From: Mycobacterium tilburgii | GTDB taxonomy: Bacteria > Actinomycetota > Actinomycetes > Mycobacteriales > Mycobacteriaceae | Assembly: GCF_902168065.1 (NCBI RefSeq) | Contig: NZ_LR655703.1 | Span: 1 to 60,447, forward strand | DNA length: 60,447 nt | Direction of reading: 5' to 3' | In this document: positions 20,536 to 30,885 of the stretch, one piece after another | Numbering within the stretch: the stretch's first letter is position 1 | Layout of the letters: every line of letters begins with the position of its first letter | Translations under genes and position numbers: made by a program | The notes under the pieces: model-generated | The model's database searches: none | Told to the model about the DNA's origin: nothing | The model's input: the letters and a program-made list of their open reading frames with translations, nothing else

Positions 20536-21912
20536 GGCCGGTGAACCAGATGGTGGCGCACGGCTACCCGGTGGCCTGCCAGCGGTGCACGCTGTCCAAT
20601 GCCGAAGGATGCCAGAGAATGTCGGTGCGGGCATGGCTGCCTGGTTTGACCCCACGGGCCTCAATGATGGTTCCGGCGCCGAGGGTGTCATTGGTCGTCT
20701 AGTCGATCAGGATGAATGCGCCGCTGTCGCGATTGTCGGTGTAGCTGTCGGCGATGACGACGCTGCTGGTGCGCAGGGTTAGGGTGCCGATGTCGTTGAG
20801 TGCCAGCTCAACCGGCTGATCCAATTCCTCGAGGGTTTCGGTGTCCAGCCGGGTGTGCAGCTCCTGCACGGTCGCCCGCACGGTGTTGGTGGTCTGTTTG
20901 AGCGCCAGCCGGTCGCCGGCCCGCAGCGGGGCGTCGACGAACCAGCACACGGTCGCATCGAGTCGTGCCGGCACCGGCAGGGCGGCGTCGTCGGCGCCGC
21001 TGACCAGCACATCGCCGCGGCCGACGTCGATGTCGTCGGCCAGTTCGATCGAAACCGACAGGGGCGCAACGGCTGTGCTGCGTTCCTCGTCGAGGGCGTC
21101 CAGTGCCGTAACCGTCGAGCGGGTCACCGACGGAAGTGAGATCACCGGATCACCAACCAATAGCGTACCCGCGGCAAGCCGCTCGGTGTAGCGGCGGCGC
21201 ACCTCGACGGTGGGCCGAAAAACCCATTGCACCGGCAGCCGCAGCCGCGACAGCTGTGCGTGCGGGGCGGTCAGCTCTACCCCTTCCAGGTAGTCCAGCA
21301 ACGTGGGCCCGCCGTACCACGGCGTGCGCTCGGAACGATGCACGACGTTGTCGCCCAGCTTGGCCGCCAACGGAATCACGGTGATGTCGATCTCGCCCAG
21401 GTGTGCCGCTAGTGTCTGCAGCTGCTACACCTCGGTGAATTTCGCCTCATCGAAGGCCAGGTCGATCTTGTTGATTGCCGCGACAAAGTGCTTGATGCCC
21501 AATAGCTTTGCGATGCGGGCATGCCGGCGGGTCTGCCGTAACACGTCGGCGCGGGCGTCCACCAGCAGTATGGCTACGTGCGCGTTTGAGGCTCCGGTGA
21601 ACATGTTGCGGGTATAGCGCTCGTGTCCCGGCGTTTCGGCCAGGATGTAGCTACGGGTTTGCGTGGCGAAGAAGCAGTAGGCGACGTCGATCGTGATGCC
21701 CTTTTCGCGTTCGGGCGCGCAGCCCGTAGGACAGCGCCGCCAGGTCGGCGAAGCCATCCTCGTCGGTGATCGCCTCGAGGTGATCCAACGGCAGGCTGTC
21801 GGTGTTGTGCAGCAACCGCCCGACCAGGGTGCTCTTCCTGTCGTCGACGGAGCTGGCGGTGGCGATGCGCAACAGCTGGCGGGTTTGCCGCACAGGTGAA
21901 ACTCGGGACCGT
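20527..21912 (-). pseudogene. cysN: Broken bifunctional sulfate adenylyltransferase/APS kinase
   Basis: Reading leftwards: [20 protein letters not shown] (P-loop with Gly to Arg), then after a frameshift near 21745 [40 protein letters not shown] and [19 protein letters not shown] at 21425-21427 and TAG at 20699-20701 interrupt one continuous frame (GDNVVHRSERTPWYGGPTLL, VSIELADDIDVGRGDVLVSG, DSGAFILID). After the last stop the linker to the kinase is readable (SALDSVHRWQATG, TIWFTGLPA) and ends inside the APS-kinase Walker A. CysN activates sulfate to APS with CysD. It lies immediately downstream of pruC on the same strand. Confidence 0.88.
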
Positions 21913-21934
21913 AGCATTTTTCGCGGCGGTAACC

Positions 21935-23545
21935 CTAGACGTTCTCGAGAGCCCGCAAGCCCAGCGAGAACAGCAGTCGCGTTTCGGGATCGCCCAGCGA
22001 GGTCGACAGCAACTTCTCGATCCGGCGCACCCGGTACCGAACCGTGTTGGGATGCACCCGCAACCACGCGGCGGCGAGGCCGACGTCGCCGAAGCTGTCC
22101 AGGTACGCCCGCAGCGTCTCGGCCAACACCGGGTCCCGTGCTCGCGGGTCGCGGATGCGCGGATCGACCAACCGCTCGTCGGAGCTGATCAGGGTGACGA
22201 TCTCGTCGAGCAGGACGGTGGTCCGCGCCTCGGCCAGCGAAGTCACCCGGCCGATCGAAACCGGGTGTCGCTCAGCGCTGTCCAGCACCCGATCGACCTC
22301 GGCGCGCGCCACCGCTACGCCCGTCAGTCCGCCGGCCGGTGCGGCGATCGCCGCGCGCAGCTCGACACCGAGTTCGGTGCGCAGCGCGCTGATGGTGCCC
22401 CGCACCCACGACGTCACCGATCGGAACAGCGAGGTCTGCGGCAGCAGAACATAGATGCGAAAGGCGTGCGATGCCACTTGGCGTCGCGACGAAAAGCGCT
22501 GGCACTCAACGCCATCGCGTCAGCCAGCCGGGCGGACCGGGACTCGGCATCGGTGGTGTCGTAGCCGATCAGCGTGGCGCTGCCGTCGGCGGACAATCCA
22601 GCTCGCGGGCGATCGCGGCCACGTCGGCGGGTTCGCCGTCGGTCAACCCGAAAAGCTGTTGCACCGCCGCGCATGCGTCGACGGCCGGGCCGCGAGCCGG
22701 GACATGATGCGGGCGGGCCAGCACCGCCGCGCCGCGCAGGATCCCGTCGGCGTCGTTGGCCAACTGCTGCGAGCCCTGCTGCACCCAGATGGTGCCGGCG
22801 AACTGCGGCGCGCGACGCGCGCCGGCCGATGGGTGGTGAATGCCGATCGCCAGCCGGGGTCGCAGCCCCAGTTCCGGGCGCTCCTCGACGCGCACCACCT
22901 CGCCGCCGGCGCGCAGCGCGTCGAAGATGCCCCATTGATTGATCCATTTCGGATGCTCCGGCGGCCTGGCCCGGCCGAGGATGGACAGCCGGCGCAGCTC
23001 GTCGGCTTCGTCGTTGGAGGCCGAGTAGTCCAGCACGTGCGACTGGGCGTTCTCGATGCTGACCATGCCGTGAATGCGGTCGGCCAGCGACTGCGCCAAG
23101 ACGAACAGGTCGGTGCCGGGGTCCTCCGTCGGGTCGGTGCGGTCGCCATGGTGCTCCAGCACGTGATTGACCAACCGGTAGAGCCGCGCTCCCACCGGGC
23201 CTGCGGTTCCACCGCCACCATCGCCGTCCCGACCGCCGCGGCCCTGGCCACCAACGTGTCGCCCGGCTCTTTGACGAAGGTCGCGACCGGCGCCCGTTCC
23301 CGTGCCTGCTTGTCGATCCACCGCAGCGCCTCGTCGTCGCTGACGCCCAGCAGAAAGAACACGTCGGCCGAGCTCGCCGTGGCCGACGTGCCGAGCCAGA
23401 TGTCGTCGGAGTCAATCAGCGGCCGAGCGCACCGTCAGATCCAGTCCCCGCGGTGCGCGACCATCCAGAATCAGGCTGACCAGCGTGGCGTCCAGCACCA
23501 GCAACAGTTGACCCTGCCCGACCCCAGGCGCTCTCCCACTATCAA
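21935..23545 (-). pseudogene. pruC: Broken PucR-type proline-utilisation regulator (Rv1186c-like)
   Basis: PruC activates the proline catabolism genes in mycobacteria and is divergent from them here too. Pieces in order: GQLLLVLDATLVSLILDGRA, SADVFFLLGVSDDEALRWID, RLVNHVLEHHGDRTDPTEDP, PKWINQWGIFDALRAGGEVV, ATLIGYDTTDAESRSARLAD, and an intact last 180 codons with the PucR helix-turn-helix DVGLAAAWLRVHPNTVRYRV. Frameshifts occur near 23425, 23205, 22595 and 22480. The DNA-binding part alone may still be open but lacks its sensory region and a normal start. Confidence 0.85.
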
Positions 23546-23619
23546 ATTCTATTATAAGATACCACATAGTTTGTCCGATCAGCCAACAGTCGGAGCGGTC
23601 GGCGCGAGGATCTGACACC
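23546..23619. promoter_or_regulatory. Divergent promoter region pruC / rocA
   Basis: 74 bp with a very AT-rich block for this genome (TCTATTATAAGATACCAC at about 23547-23564), which is where the shared promoters and a PruC site would be expected. TATAAG could be a -10 element for rocA, about 60 bp from its ATG. No defined PruC motif is known to me. Confidence 0.4.
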
Positions 23620-25251
23620 ATGGACACGATCAGCCAGGGACCCATCCCGGCCAACGAGCCGGTCCACGACTACGCCCCCCACTCGCCGGAACGTGCCCGG
23701 CTGCGCGCTGAGCTCGCCGCGCTGGCCGACCACCCGATCGACCTGCCGCACGTGATCGGCGGTAAACACCGCATGGGTGACGGCGAGCGCATCGACGTTG
23801 TCCAACCGCACCGGCACTCCGCGACGCTGGGCACCCTGACCAACGCCGGGCACACCGACGCGACCGCGGCGATCGAGGCGGCGACGGCCGCCAAGCACGA
23901 CTGGGCAGCGCTGCCGTTCGACGAGCGTGCCGCGGTGTTCCTGCGCGCCGCCGACCTGCTGGCCGGGCCGTGGCGGGAGAAGATTGCCGCCGCGACAATG
24001 CTCGGCCAGTCCAAGTCTGCCTACCAGGCCGAGATCGACTCGCCCTGCGAACAAGTCGACTTCTGGCGCTTCAACGTCGCCTTCGCCCGCCAGATCCTGG
24101 CCCAGCAGCCGATCAGCGGACCGGGGGAGTGGAACCGCAGCGAGTACCGCCCGCTGGACGGGTTCGTCTATGCGATTACGCCATTCAACTTCACCTCGAT
24201 CGCGGGCAATCTGCCGACCGCGCCAGCGCTGATGGGCAACACCGTGGTGTGGAAGCCGTCGATCACCCAGACGCTGTCGGCGTATCTGACCATGCAGCTA
24301 CTCGAGGCCGCGGGACTGCCGCCGGGCGTGATCAACCTGGTCACCGGCGACGGTCTCGCGGTGTCCGCGGTGGCGCTGGCCGATCCGCGGCTGGCAGGCA
24401 TCCACTTCACCGGATCGACCGTGACCTTCCAGCAGCTGTGGCAGCAGGTGGGTGCCAATATCGCCCGCTACCAGAGCTATCCGCGCCTGGTCGGCGAGAC
24501 CGGCGGTAAGGACTTTGTGGTCGCCCACGCCTCGGCTCGCCAGGATGTGTTGTGTACCGCGCTGATTCGCGGTGCATTCGACTACCAGGGCCAGAAATGC
24601 TCGGCCGCATCCCGTGCGTTCATCCCGCACTCGGTGTGGCAGCACATGGGCGACGATTTCCTGGGTGCGGCGGCTGCGCTGCGTTACGGCGACGTCACCG
24701 ACCTGACCAACTACGGTGGCGCACTGATCGATCGTCGGGCCTTCACCAAGAACGTCAACGCCATCGAGCGGGCCAAGCGCACGGCCGGGGTCACCATCGC
24801 GGTGGGCTGTGAATACGACGACAGCGTCGGCTATTTCGTCCGACCGACGGTACTGCTGTCCGATGATCCGACCGACGAAGCGTTCCGCACCGAATACTTC
24901 GGCCCGCTGCTGTCGGTGCACATCTATCCCGATGACGACTACGAACGCATCCTCGACGTGATCGACACCGGATCGCCCTACGCGCTGACCGGCGCAGTGA
25001 TCGCCGATGACCGGCAGGCCGTGCTGATTGCTCAGGAGCGATTACGGTTCGCGGCCGGGAACTTCTACATCAACGACAAGCCGACCGGGGCCGTCGTCGG
25101 GCGGCAGCCGTTCGGGGGGTCGCGCGGCTCCGGGACTAACGACAAGGCCGGGTCGGTGCTGAATCTGTTGCGCTGGACGTCGGCCCGGACCATCAAGGAG
25201 ACATTCGTCCCCGCCACCAACCACACCTACCCGCACATGGGAGCCGATTGA
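23620..25251 (+). CDS. rocA: Delta-1-pyrroline-5-carboxylate dehydrogenase
   Basis: NAD-dependent aldehyde dehydrogenase that converts P5C/glutamate semialdehyde to glutamate, the second step of proline breakdown (also called pruB). 543 residues. ALDH blocks: YAITPFNFTSIAGNLPTAPA, GVINLVTGDG, HFTGSTVTFQQLW, the active-site Cys in GQKCSAASRAF (near residue 327), and YFGPLLSVHIYPDD. The stop codon TGA overlaps the putA ATG by one base, so the pair is translationally coupled. Intact although its activator gene is broken. Confidence 0.95.
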   Translation: MDTISQGPIPANEPVHDYAPHSPERARLRAELAALADHPIDLPHVIGGKHRMGDGERIDVVQPHRHSATLGTLTNAGHTDATAAIEAATAAKHDWAALPFDERAAVFLRAADLLAGPWREKIAAATMLGQSKSAYQAEIDSPCEQVDFWRFNVAFARQILAQQPISGPGEWNRSEYRPLDGFVYAITPFNFTSIAGNLPTAPALMGNTVVWKPSITQTLSAYLTMQLLEAAGLPPGVINLVTGDGLAVSAVALADPRLAGIHFTGSTVTFQQLWQQVGANIARYQSYPRLVGETGGKDFVVAHASARQDVLCTALIRGAFDYQGQKCSAASRAFIPHSVWQHMGDDFLGAAAALRYGDVTDLTNYGGALIDRRAFTKNVNAIERAKRTAGVTIAVGCEYDDSVGYFVRPTVLLSDDPTDEAFRTEYFGPLLSVHIYPDDDYERILDVIDTGSPYALTGAVIADDRQAVLIAQERLRFAAGNFYINDKPTGAVVGRQPFGGSRGSGTNDKAGSVLNLLRWTSARTIKETFVPATNHTYPHMGAD

Positions 25252-26219
25252 TGGCCGGCGTCTTCGCCCACACCCTGCGGCCGGCGATCATCGCCGCGAG
25301 CCGGCGCGACGGGTTGCGCCGCGCCGCCGAAGGGCTGTCGGTCACCCGAAACGTGGTGCACCGGTTCGTTCCCGGTGAGACGATCGACTCTGCGCTGGAA
25401 AGTGTTGCCGCGCTGCGTGCCTCGGACCGCTACGTCAGCATCGATTATCTGGGCGAGGACGTGGTCAACGCCGACGACGCCGCCGCGGCTGTGCGAACGT
25501 ATCTGGATTTGATCGACCGATTGGCCGGGGCGGAGCAGCCGGCGGGGGTGGCGGTCCGCCCGCCGGAGGTGTCGGTGAAGCTGTCGGCGATCGGGCAGTC
25601 GCTGGCCCGTGACGGCGAGAAGATCGCGCGGGAGAACGCCCGGACGATCTGCGAGGCCGCCGGGCGTGCCGGGATGTGGGTTACGGTGGACGCGGAGAAC
25701 CACACCACCACCGATTCGACCTTGTCGATCGTGCGTAACCTGCGGGCAGACTTCCCTTGGCTGGGCACGGTTTTGCAGGCTTACCTCCGTCGCACCCTGG
25801 GCGACTGCCGAGAATTCGCCGAGTCGGGGGCCCGGATCCGGCTGTGCAAGGGCGCATACGACGAGCCGGTGTCGGTGGCCTACCGCGGGGCGCACCAGGT
25901 CACCGCCTCCTATCTGGCCTGCCTACGCGAGCTGATGGCCGGGTCGGGCTACCCGATGGTGGCCTCGCATGACCCGGTGATCATCGGCGCCGTGCCCGAC
26001 ATCGCCCGCGAATCAGGGCGTGGGACAGCAGATTTCGAATATCAGATGCTGTACGGCATTCGCGACGACGAGCAGCGCCGGCTGGCCGGCCTGGGCAACC
26101 AGGTGCGGGTCTACGTACCGTTCGGCACGCAGTGGTACGGGTACTTCATGCGCCGGCTCGCCGAACGGCCGGCCAACCTGACGTTCTTTTTGCGGGCGCT
26201 CGCCCAACGCGGGCACTGA
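25251..26219 (+). CDS. putA: Proline dehydrogenase (monofunctional)
   Basis: FAD enzyme of the membrane-linked first step of proline oxidation to P5C (pruA/Rv1188). I start at ATG 25251, overlapping the rocA stop; a TTG three bases earlier is less likely. 322 residues, normal for the single-function form. Conserved blocks: SIDYLGEDV, VSVKLSAIGQSL, VTVDAENHT, RIRLCKGAYDEP and the flavin/substrate motif YVPFGTQWYGYFMRRLAERP. Proline carbon can thus enter glutamate through an intact pair of enzymes. Confidence 0.95.
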   Translation: MAGVFAHTLRPAIIAASRRDGLRRAAEGLSVTRNVVHRFVPGETIDSALESVAALRASDRYVSIDYLGEDVVNADDAAAAVRTYLDLIDRLAGAEQPAGVAVRPPEVSVKLSAIGQSLARDGEKIARENARTICEAAGRAGMWVTVDAENHTTTDSTLSIVRNLRADFPWLGTVLQAYLRRTLGDCREFAESGARIRLCKGAYDEPVSVAYRGAHQVTASYLACLRELMAGSGYPMVASHDPVIIGAVPDIARESGRGTADFEYQMLYGIRDDEQRRLAGLGNQVRVYVPFGTQWYGYFMRRLAERPANLTFFLRALAQRGH

Positions 26220-26300
26220 GTGTGATTTCACGGCGTCGGATGTGCGGCCAGGGCGGCGGAACGCCGATGCAGCCCGCCGGGGAGTCACACTCGACGCCGG
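26220..26300. repeat. Intergenic GAGTGTG-type repeat, inverted pair
   Basis: TGAGTGTGATTTCACGGCGT begins right at the putA stop, and a related inverted copy (TCACACTCGACGCCGG) lies at about 26285. The same GAGTGTG/GCGTC word set recurs upstream of folP2, so it is a dispersed intergenic element. Function unknown. Confidence 0.45.
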
Positions 26301-26790
26301 GGATTCACCGGCAACGCGGCGAAGCCCGCGCACCGCATGCGCGCGGACAAACTCGGCGACGACATCCGGGTCGTCCAAATCCAGGGTCGACGACGATGTG
26401 CTGAACAGCGAGAACAGGATCCGGGCGAACCACTCGCCGGCGGCCTTGACATCGAGATCCTTGCGGAGCTCACCGGTCAGTTTGGCCGCCGACAAGTACG
26501 GCGACAGAAAGTCCACACATTCGCGCAGCAACACGGCGGCGTCCTTGGTCAGCAGCAGGCTGATCGCGTTTTCGTCTAAGTACTTCTCCGAGGAGATGAC
26601 CCGGCGTAGCCTGCGTCACGAACACCGCCGCCGAACACGACTTCTCCTCGAGGCTGCCACCCCGGTCCATCGCCTTGCTCATCTCGCGATAAAACCGCTG
26701 CGACGCGTGCTCGGCGCAGGCCTCGACGATCGCGGCCGCTGACGAAGTCGCGGAGCTGCGCACCGAACGGGTGATCGGCGACCGGGTGCG
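26235..26790 (-). pseudogene. TetR-family regulator lacking its HTH
   Basis: Leftwards from about 26790 the readable parts are IVEACAEHASQRFYREMSKA, MDRGGSLEEKS, then after frameshifts near 26640 and 26575 LLTKDAAVLLRECVDFLSPY, KLTGELRKDLDVKAAGEWFA and the typical C-terminal RILFSLFSTSSSTLDLDDPD. This is the ligand-binding part of a TetR protein. No recognisable helix-turn-helix remains upstream; a hydrolase remnant on the other strand begins there. It replaces sigI/Rv1190 of M. tuberculosis in this position. Confidence 0.65.
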
Positions 26791-26792
26791 CA

Positions 26793-27493
26793 ACGCCTGA
26801 CATCGAGGTGTGTGCGCATTTCGTAATCGGGGCCGCGCGGTGTTCTGGCTGTACGGCACTCCTCGGGGCCCGTCGACAGATTCCCACCGAGGCCCGCGTC
26901 TACTCCGAGCAACACGGCATTCGGCTGATCGGTCTGGACAGGCCCGGTATCGGCTCGTCGACACCGCACCGCTACGAGAACATCCGGGCGTTCGCCGAGG
27001 ACCTGCAAAGATCGCCGACACGCTCAACATCGACCGAACGGCCGTCATCGGCCTGTCCGGCAGCGGTCCGTACGCGCTCGCCGCGGCGGCGGTGCTCGCG
27101 TCGTGGCGGCCGGTGTGCTCGGAGTCGTCGCACTCTTCACCGGTGACGACGGGATCACCAGCGGCCTGATGAGCCAGGGCAAGCGGGTGGCGCCGCTGCT
27201 ACAGCTCGGCGGCGACCCGCTGCGCATCGGCGCGAGTCTGGTCGTTCGGGCCATCCGGCCGGGTCGTTAGCACGGCGCTGTACCTCTATGCCGCCATCTC
27301 GCCGGAAGCCGATCGGCGTCTGCTGACCCGCCCCGAGTTCGGCGCCATGTTCCTCGACGACCTATTGAACGGCAGCCGCAAGCAACTGGCGGCCGAATTA
27401 TTCGTTCTACCTGGGGAAAATCATCTGGCGGGGTTGGGCCGCGGGGAGGAAATCCTGGCCGCGCTGATGAAGATCTGGGATGAGCGGGGCTGA
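26793..27493 (+). pseudogene. Broken alpha/beta hydrolase (Rv1191-like)
   Basis: Frames join as ATPDIEVCAF, GRAVFWLYGTP, EARVYSEQHGIRLIGLDRPG, TLNIDRTAVIGLSGSGPYAL (nucleophile elbow GLSGSG), VALFTGDDGITSGLMSQGKR and LYAAISPEADRRLLTRPEFG. It then jumps from RKQLAAELF straight to VLPGENHLAGLGRGEEILA, so the part with the catalytic acid is deleted; the His of GENH survives. Frameshifts near 26870, 27005, 27100 and 27265. The gene precedes fadD36 as Rv1191/Rv1192 do in M. tuberculosis. Confidence 0.8.
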
Positions 27494-27521
27494 CAAACCG
27501 TGTTGAACAGCAGTCGGTAAC

Positions 27522-28961
27522 GTGCTCTCCGTGCTGCTGGAATCCCTCAACTCCACCGCTGTCAACGCCACGGACATCCCCGACGCGATGAAGATCGACG
27601 GCACCACCCTGAGCCGCAGTGACCTGCTCGGCGGTGCGACCTCCGTAGCAGAACGGGTCGCGGGCTCCGAACGCGTCGCGATCCTGGCTACGCCGTCGGT
27701 GGAGACCGTGCTCGCGGTCGCCGGATGCCTGATCGCCGGTGTCCCCTTCGTTCCGGTGCCCTCCGACTTGGGTGCCGCCGAACGCCGGCACATGCTGACC
27801 GATTCCGGCGCGCGGGTCTGGCTCGGACCCGAACCCTCGGAAGACTCGGCGTCGGAAGGCCTGCCGCACATCCCGGTGCGCCTGCACGCCCGCTCCGGGC
27901 ACACCTACCCTGAGCCGGCGCCCGAGTCCACCGCGATGATCATCTACACGTCGGGCACCACCAGTCTGCCCAAGGGCGTCGTGGTGAGCCGGCGCGCGAT
28001 CGCCGCTGACCTGGATGCGCTAGCCGAGGCCTGGCAGTGGACGTCCGACGACGTGTTGGTGCACGGGTTGCCGCTGTTCCACATTCACGGTTTGGTGCTC
28101 GGTCTGCTCGGCTCGCTGCGGGTCGGAAACCGGTTCATCCACACCGGACGACCGACGCCCGCCGGCTACGCGCAGGCCCGGGAGGAATCCGGCGGTACGC
28201 TGTACTTCGCGGTGCCGACGGTGTGGTCGCGGGTGGTGGCCGACCAGGCCGCCGCCGAGGCGTTGCGACCGGCCCGGCTGCTGGTGTCGGGGAGTGCGGC
28301 GCTGCCGGTGCCGGTCTTCGACAAGCTCGAAGCGCTAACCGGTCACCGGCCCATCGAACGCTACGGCGCTTCGGAGTCGTTGATCACGGTGTCCACCCGG
28401 ACCGACGGCGAACGCCGGCCGGGGTGGGTCGGCTTTCCGCTGTCCGGGTTGCAGACCCGGTTGCTCGACGACGCCGGCGACCCCGTTCCGCACGACGGCG
28501 AAACCGTTGGGAAGCTTCAGGTTCGGGGTGCCACCCTGTTCGACGGGTACCTGAACCGGCCGGACGCCACCGCCGAGGTCCTGGATGCCGATGGCTGGTA
28601 CCGCACCGGCGACGTCGCGGTCATCGACAGCGGGGGTATGCATCGCATCGTCGGCCGCGAATCGGTCGACCTGATCAAGTCCGGCGGATACCGCATCGGC
28701 GCCGGGGAAATCGAGACGTCGTTGCTCGGGCACCCGGGTGTGCAGGAAGCGGCGGTCATCGGAGTTCCCGACGACGACCTGGGTCAGCGCATCGTCGCCT
28801 ACATCGTCGGCGCGTCCGACCTCAGCGCCGACGAGCTGATTAACTATGTTGCCCAAGACCTTTCGATACACAAGCGGCCGCGCGAGGTGCGGATGGTGGA
28901 AGCGTTGCCGCGCAACGCGATGGGCAAGGTCGTCAAGAAGCAGTTGCTGAGCGAAGGCTGA
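27522..28961 (+). CDS. fadD36: Fatty-acid-CoA ligase/AMP ligase FadD36
   Basis: Adenylate-forming enzyme that activates a carboxylic acid; the physiological substrate is not settled. 479 residues from GTG 27522 (M. tuberculosis 473). Motifs: the AMP-binding loop YTSGTTSLPKG with Ser where many relatives have Gly, HGLPLFHIHGLVLGL, ERYGASESL, DGWYRTGDVA, SGGYRIGAGEIE, and the C-terminal catalytic lysine in RNAMGKVVK. Intact between two pseudogenes, so it is probably still used. Confidence 0.92.
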   Translation: MLSVLLESLNSTAVNATDIPDAMKIDGTTLSRSDLLGGATSVAERVAGSERVAILATPSVETVLAVAGCLIAGVPFVPVPSDLGAAERRHMLTDSGARVWLGPEPSEDSASEGLPHIPVRLHARSGHTYPEPAPESTAMIIYTSGTTSLPKGVVVSRRAIAADLDALAEAWQWTSDDVLVHGLPLFHIHGLVLGLLGSLRVGNRFIHTGRPTPAGYAQAREESGGTLYFAVPTVWSRVVADQAAAEALRPARLLVSGSAALPVPVFDKLEALTGHRPIERYGASESLITVSTRTDGERRPGWVGFPLSGLQTRLLDDAGDPVPHDGETVGKLQVRGATLFDGYLNRPDATAEVLDADGWYRTGDVAVIDSGGMHRIVGRESVDLIKSGGYRIGAGEIETSLLGHPGVQEAAVIGVPDDDLGQRIVAYIVGASDLSADELINYVAQDLSIHKRPREVRMVEALPRNAMGKVVKKQLLSEG

Positions 28962-28995
28962 GACACACCGCTAGCCGTTGGTGATGTGCCATTAG

Positions 28996-29892
28996 TGAGT
29001 CGAGCCGCACCGCGACCGCCGCGGCGACCCTCGTCGGACAGCCGCGCAGCGCGCCGATGGCGCGGGTGGCGGTCTCGTGTCTGGTCGGCTCGGCGATCGA
29101 GTTCTACGACTTGCTGATCTATGGCACCGCTGCGGCGCTGGTGTTTCCCGCGGTGTTCTTCCCCAGCCTGACGCCGGGCGTGGCGATGATCGCTTCACTG
29201 GGAACGTTTGTCACCGCTTTTCTCTCCCGCCCGGTGGGGCGGCCGTCTTCGGGTATTTCGGCGACCGGCTGGGCCGCAAGAAGACGCTGATCTCGACGCT
29301 GCTGCTGATGGCCGTGGCGACCGTGGGTGTGGGCCTGGTTCCCAGCAACGCGTACATCGGGATGGCCGCGCCGTTGATCTTGATGGGGCTGCGGCTTCTG
29401 CAGGGGTTCGCGGTCGGCGGCGAATGGGCCGGGACGGCGCTGTTGAGCGCGGAGTACGCACCGGGCGGCCGGCGCGGCCGGTACGACATGTTCACCCTGC
29501 TCGGTGGTGAGGTGGCCGGCGTCCGGCGTATGATGCTGATCGGGTGGTCGGCCTGCGTGCCGTGGACGTTCGTGGTGATCCCGTTGCTCGACACCGGCAA
29601 GCCGGTGATGTATGCGGTCGCTGTCGTCGGCATGTTCGCCGTCGCCGGCATCGGCAGCGGGCCTACCGGGGCGTTCATTCCCGAACTCTTCGCGACCCGC
29701 TACCGCTTCAGCGGCTCGGCGCTGGCCATCAACCTGTCCGGGGTGGTCGGCGGGGCGTTGCCGCCGCTGCTTGCCGGGACGCTGCTGGCCACCTACGGCA
29801 GCTGGTCGATCGGTGTCATGCTCGCGGCCCTGACGCTGACCGGGGTCATCTGCACCTACCTACTGCCGGAAACGCACGGCACCACGCTGTAG
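28996..29892 (+). pseudogene. Broken MFS transporter (Rv1200-like)
   Basis: Readable from about 28996 where ISESSRTAT suggests that the start ATG has become ATT. MARVAVSCLVGSAIEFYDLL and LTPGVAMIASLGTFVTAFLS follow, a frameshift near 29240 leads to AVFGYFGDRLGRKKTLISTL, then LLQGFAVGGEWAGTALLSAE. At about 29520 the frame jumps from LLGGEVAGV directly to RRMMLIGWSACVPW, removing about 140 residues (several helices and the central loop). It ends normally at LLPETHGTTL. The family is the MHS group of metabolite/H+ symporters. M. tuberculosis carries PE/PPE and esx genes just before this gene; none are present here. Confidence 0.88.
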
Positions 29893-29893
29893 G

Positions 29894-30838
29894 TCAGTTG
29901 GCGTGCAGGTCCTCGTTAAGGGCGATGCTCTGACCACCGCGCGCAACCACTTCCACCGCGCCGCTGACCGAATTGCGGCGGAACAGCAGGTTGTTGCCTC
30001 CGGAGAACTCGACCGCCTTCATCGTGTTGCCTTCGGGAGTGAGAACTTTCGTGCCCGCCGTCACGTAGAGGCCGGCTTCGACGACACAGTCGTCGCCCAG
30101 CGAAATACCCAGGCCGGCGTTGGCACCCAGCAGGCATCGCTTACCGATCGAAATCACCTCGGTACCACCGCCGGACAGCGTGCCCATGATCGAGGCGCCG
30201 CCGCCGATGTCCGAGCCGTCGCCGACCACCACGCCGGCCGAGATGCGGCCCTCCACCATCGACGCGCCCAGGGTGCCGGCGTTGTAGTTGACGAAGCCTT
30301 CGTGCATTACGGTGGTACCTGCAGCCAGGTGGGCGCCCAACCGCACCCGGTCGGCGTCGGCGATGCGGACCCCGACGGGCATCACGTAGTCGACCATACG
30401 CGGGAACTTGTCGACGCCGTGGACCGTCACCGCGCCCTTGCGCCGCAGCCGGGCGCGAACCGCCTCGAAACCCTCGATTGCGCACGGGCCGTGATTGGTC
30501 CATACCACATTGGTCAACACCCCGAACAAGCCGCCGGCGTTCAGCCCGTGCGGCGCCACCAGGCGGTGCGACAGCAGGTGCAGCCGCAGGTACGCCTCGT
30601 ATGCGTCGGCGGCGACATCGTCCAGGGAACCGATGACCGTGCGGACAGCCACGGTCTCGGTATTGCGGTCGTCGTCGCGCCCGACCAGCGCGGCCAGGTC
30701 CGGCGGAACATCGGACAACGCGAGTCGCGAGGTGCCGCTGGTGTCCGACTCGGTGAGTTCCGGTGCGGGGAACCAGGTGTCGAGGATCGATCCGTCGGAG
30801 GCGAGCGTTGCCAATCCGATGCCTGCAGCTCCAGTCAC
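29894..30838 (-). CDS. dapD: Tetrahydrodipicolinate N-succinyltransferase
   Basis: Trimeric left-handed beta-helix enzyme that succinylates tetrahydrodipicolinate, committing carbon to lysine and diaminopimelate. 314 residues (M. tuberculosis 317). The hexapeptide-repeat region spans [60 protein letters not shown] and [20 protein letters not shown]. The 3' end is 2 bp from the dead MFS gene's stop; it diverges from dapE. Intact. Confidence 0.95.
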   Translation of the reverse strand: MTGAAGIGLATLASDGSILDTWFPAPELTESDTSGTSRLALSDVPPDLAALVGRDDDRNTETVAVRTVIGSLDDVAADAYEAYLRLHLLSHRLVAPHGLNAGGLFGVLTNVVWTNHGPCAIEGFEAVRARLRRKGAVTVHGVDKFPRMVDYVMPVGVRIADADRVRLGAHLAAGTTVMHEGFVNYNAGTLGASMVEGRISAGVVVGDGSDIGGGASIMGTLSGGGTEVISIGKRCLLGANAGLGISLGDDCVVEAGLYVTAGTKVLTPEGNTMKAVEFSGGNNLLFRRNSVSGAVEVVARGGQSIALNEDLHAN

Positions 30839-30885
30839 GGCGGTCAGGTTACGGCATCTGCGTTGACGGCGATTAGGCTGGCTGC

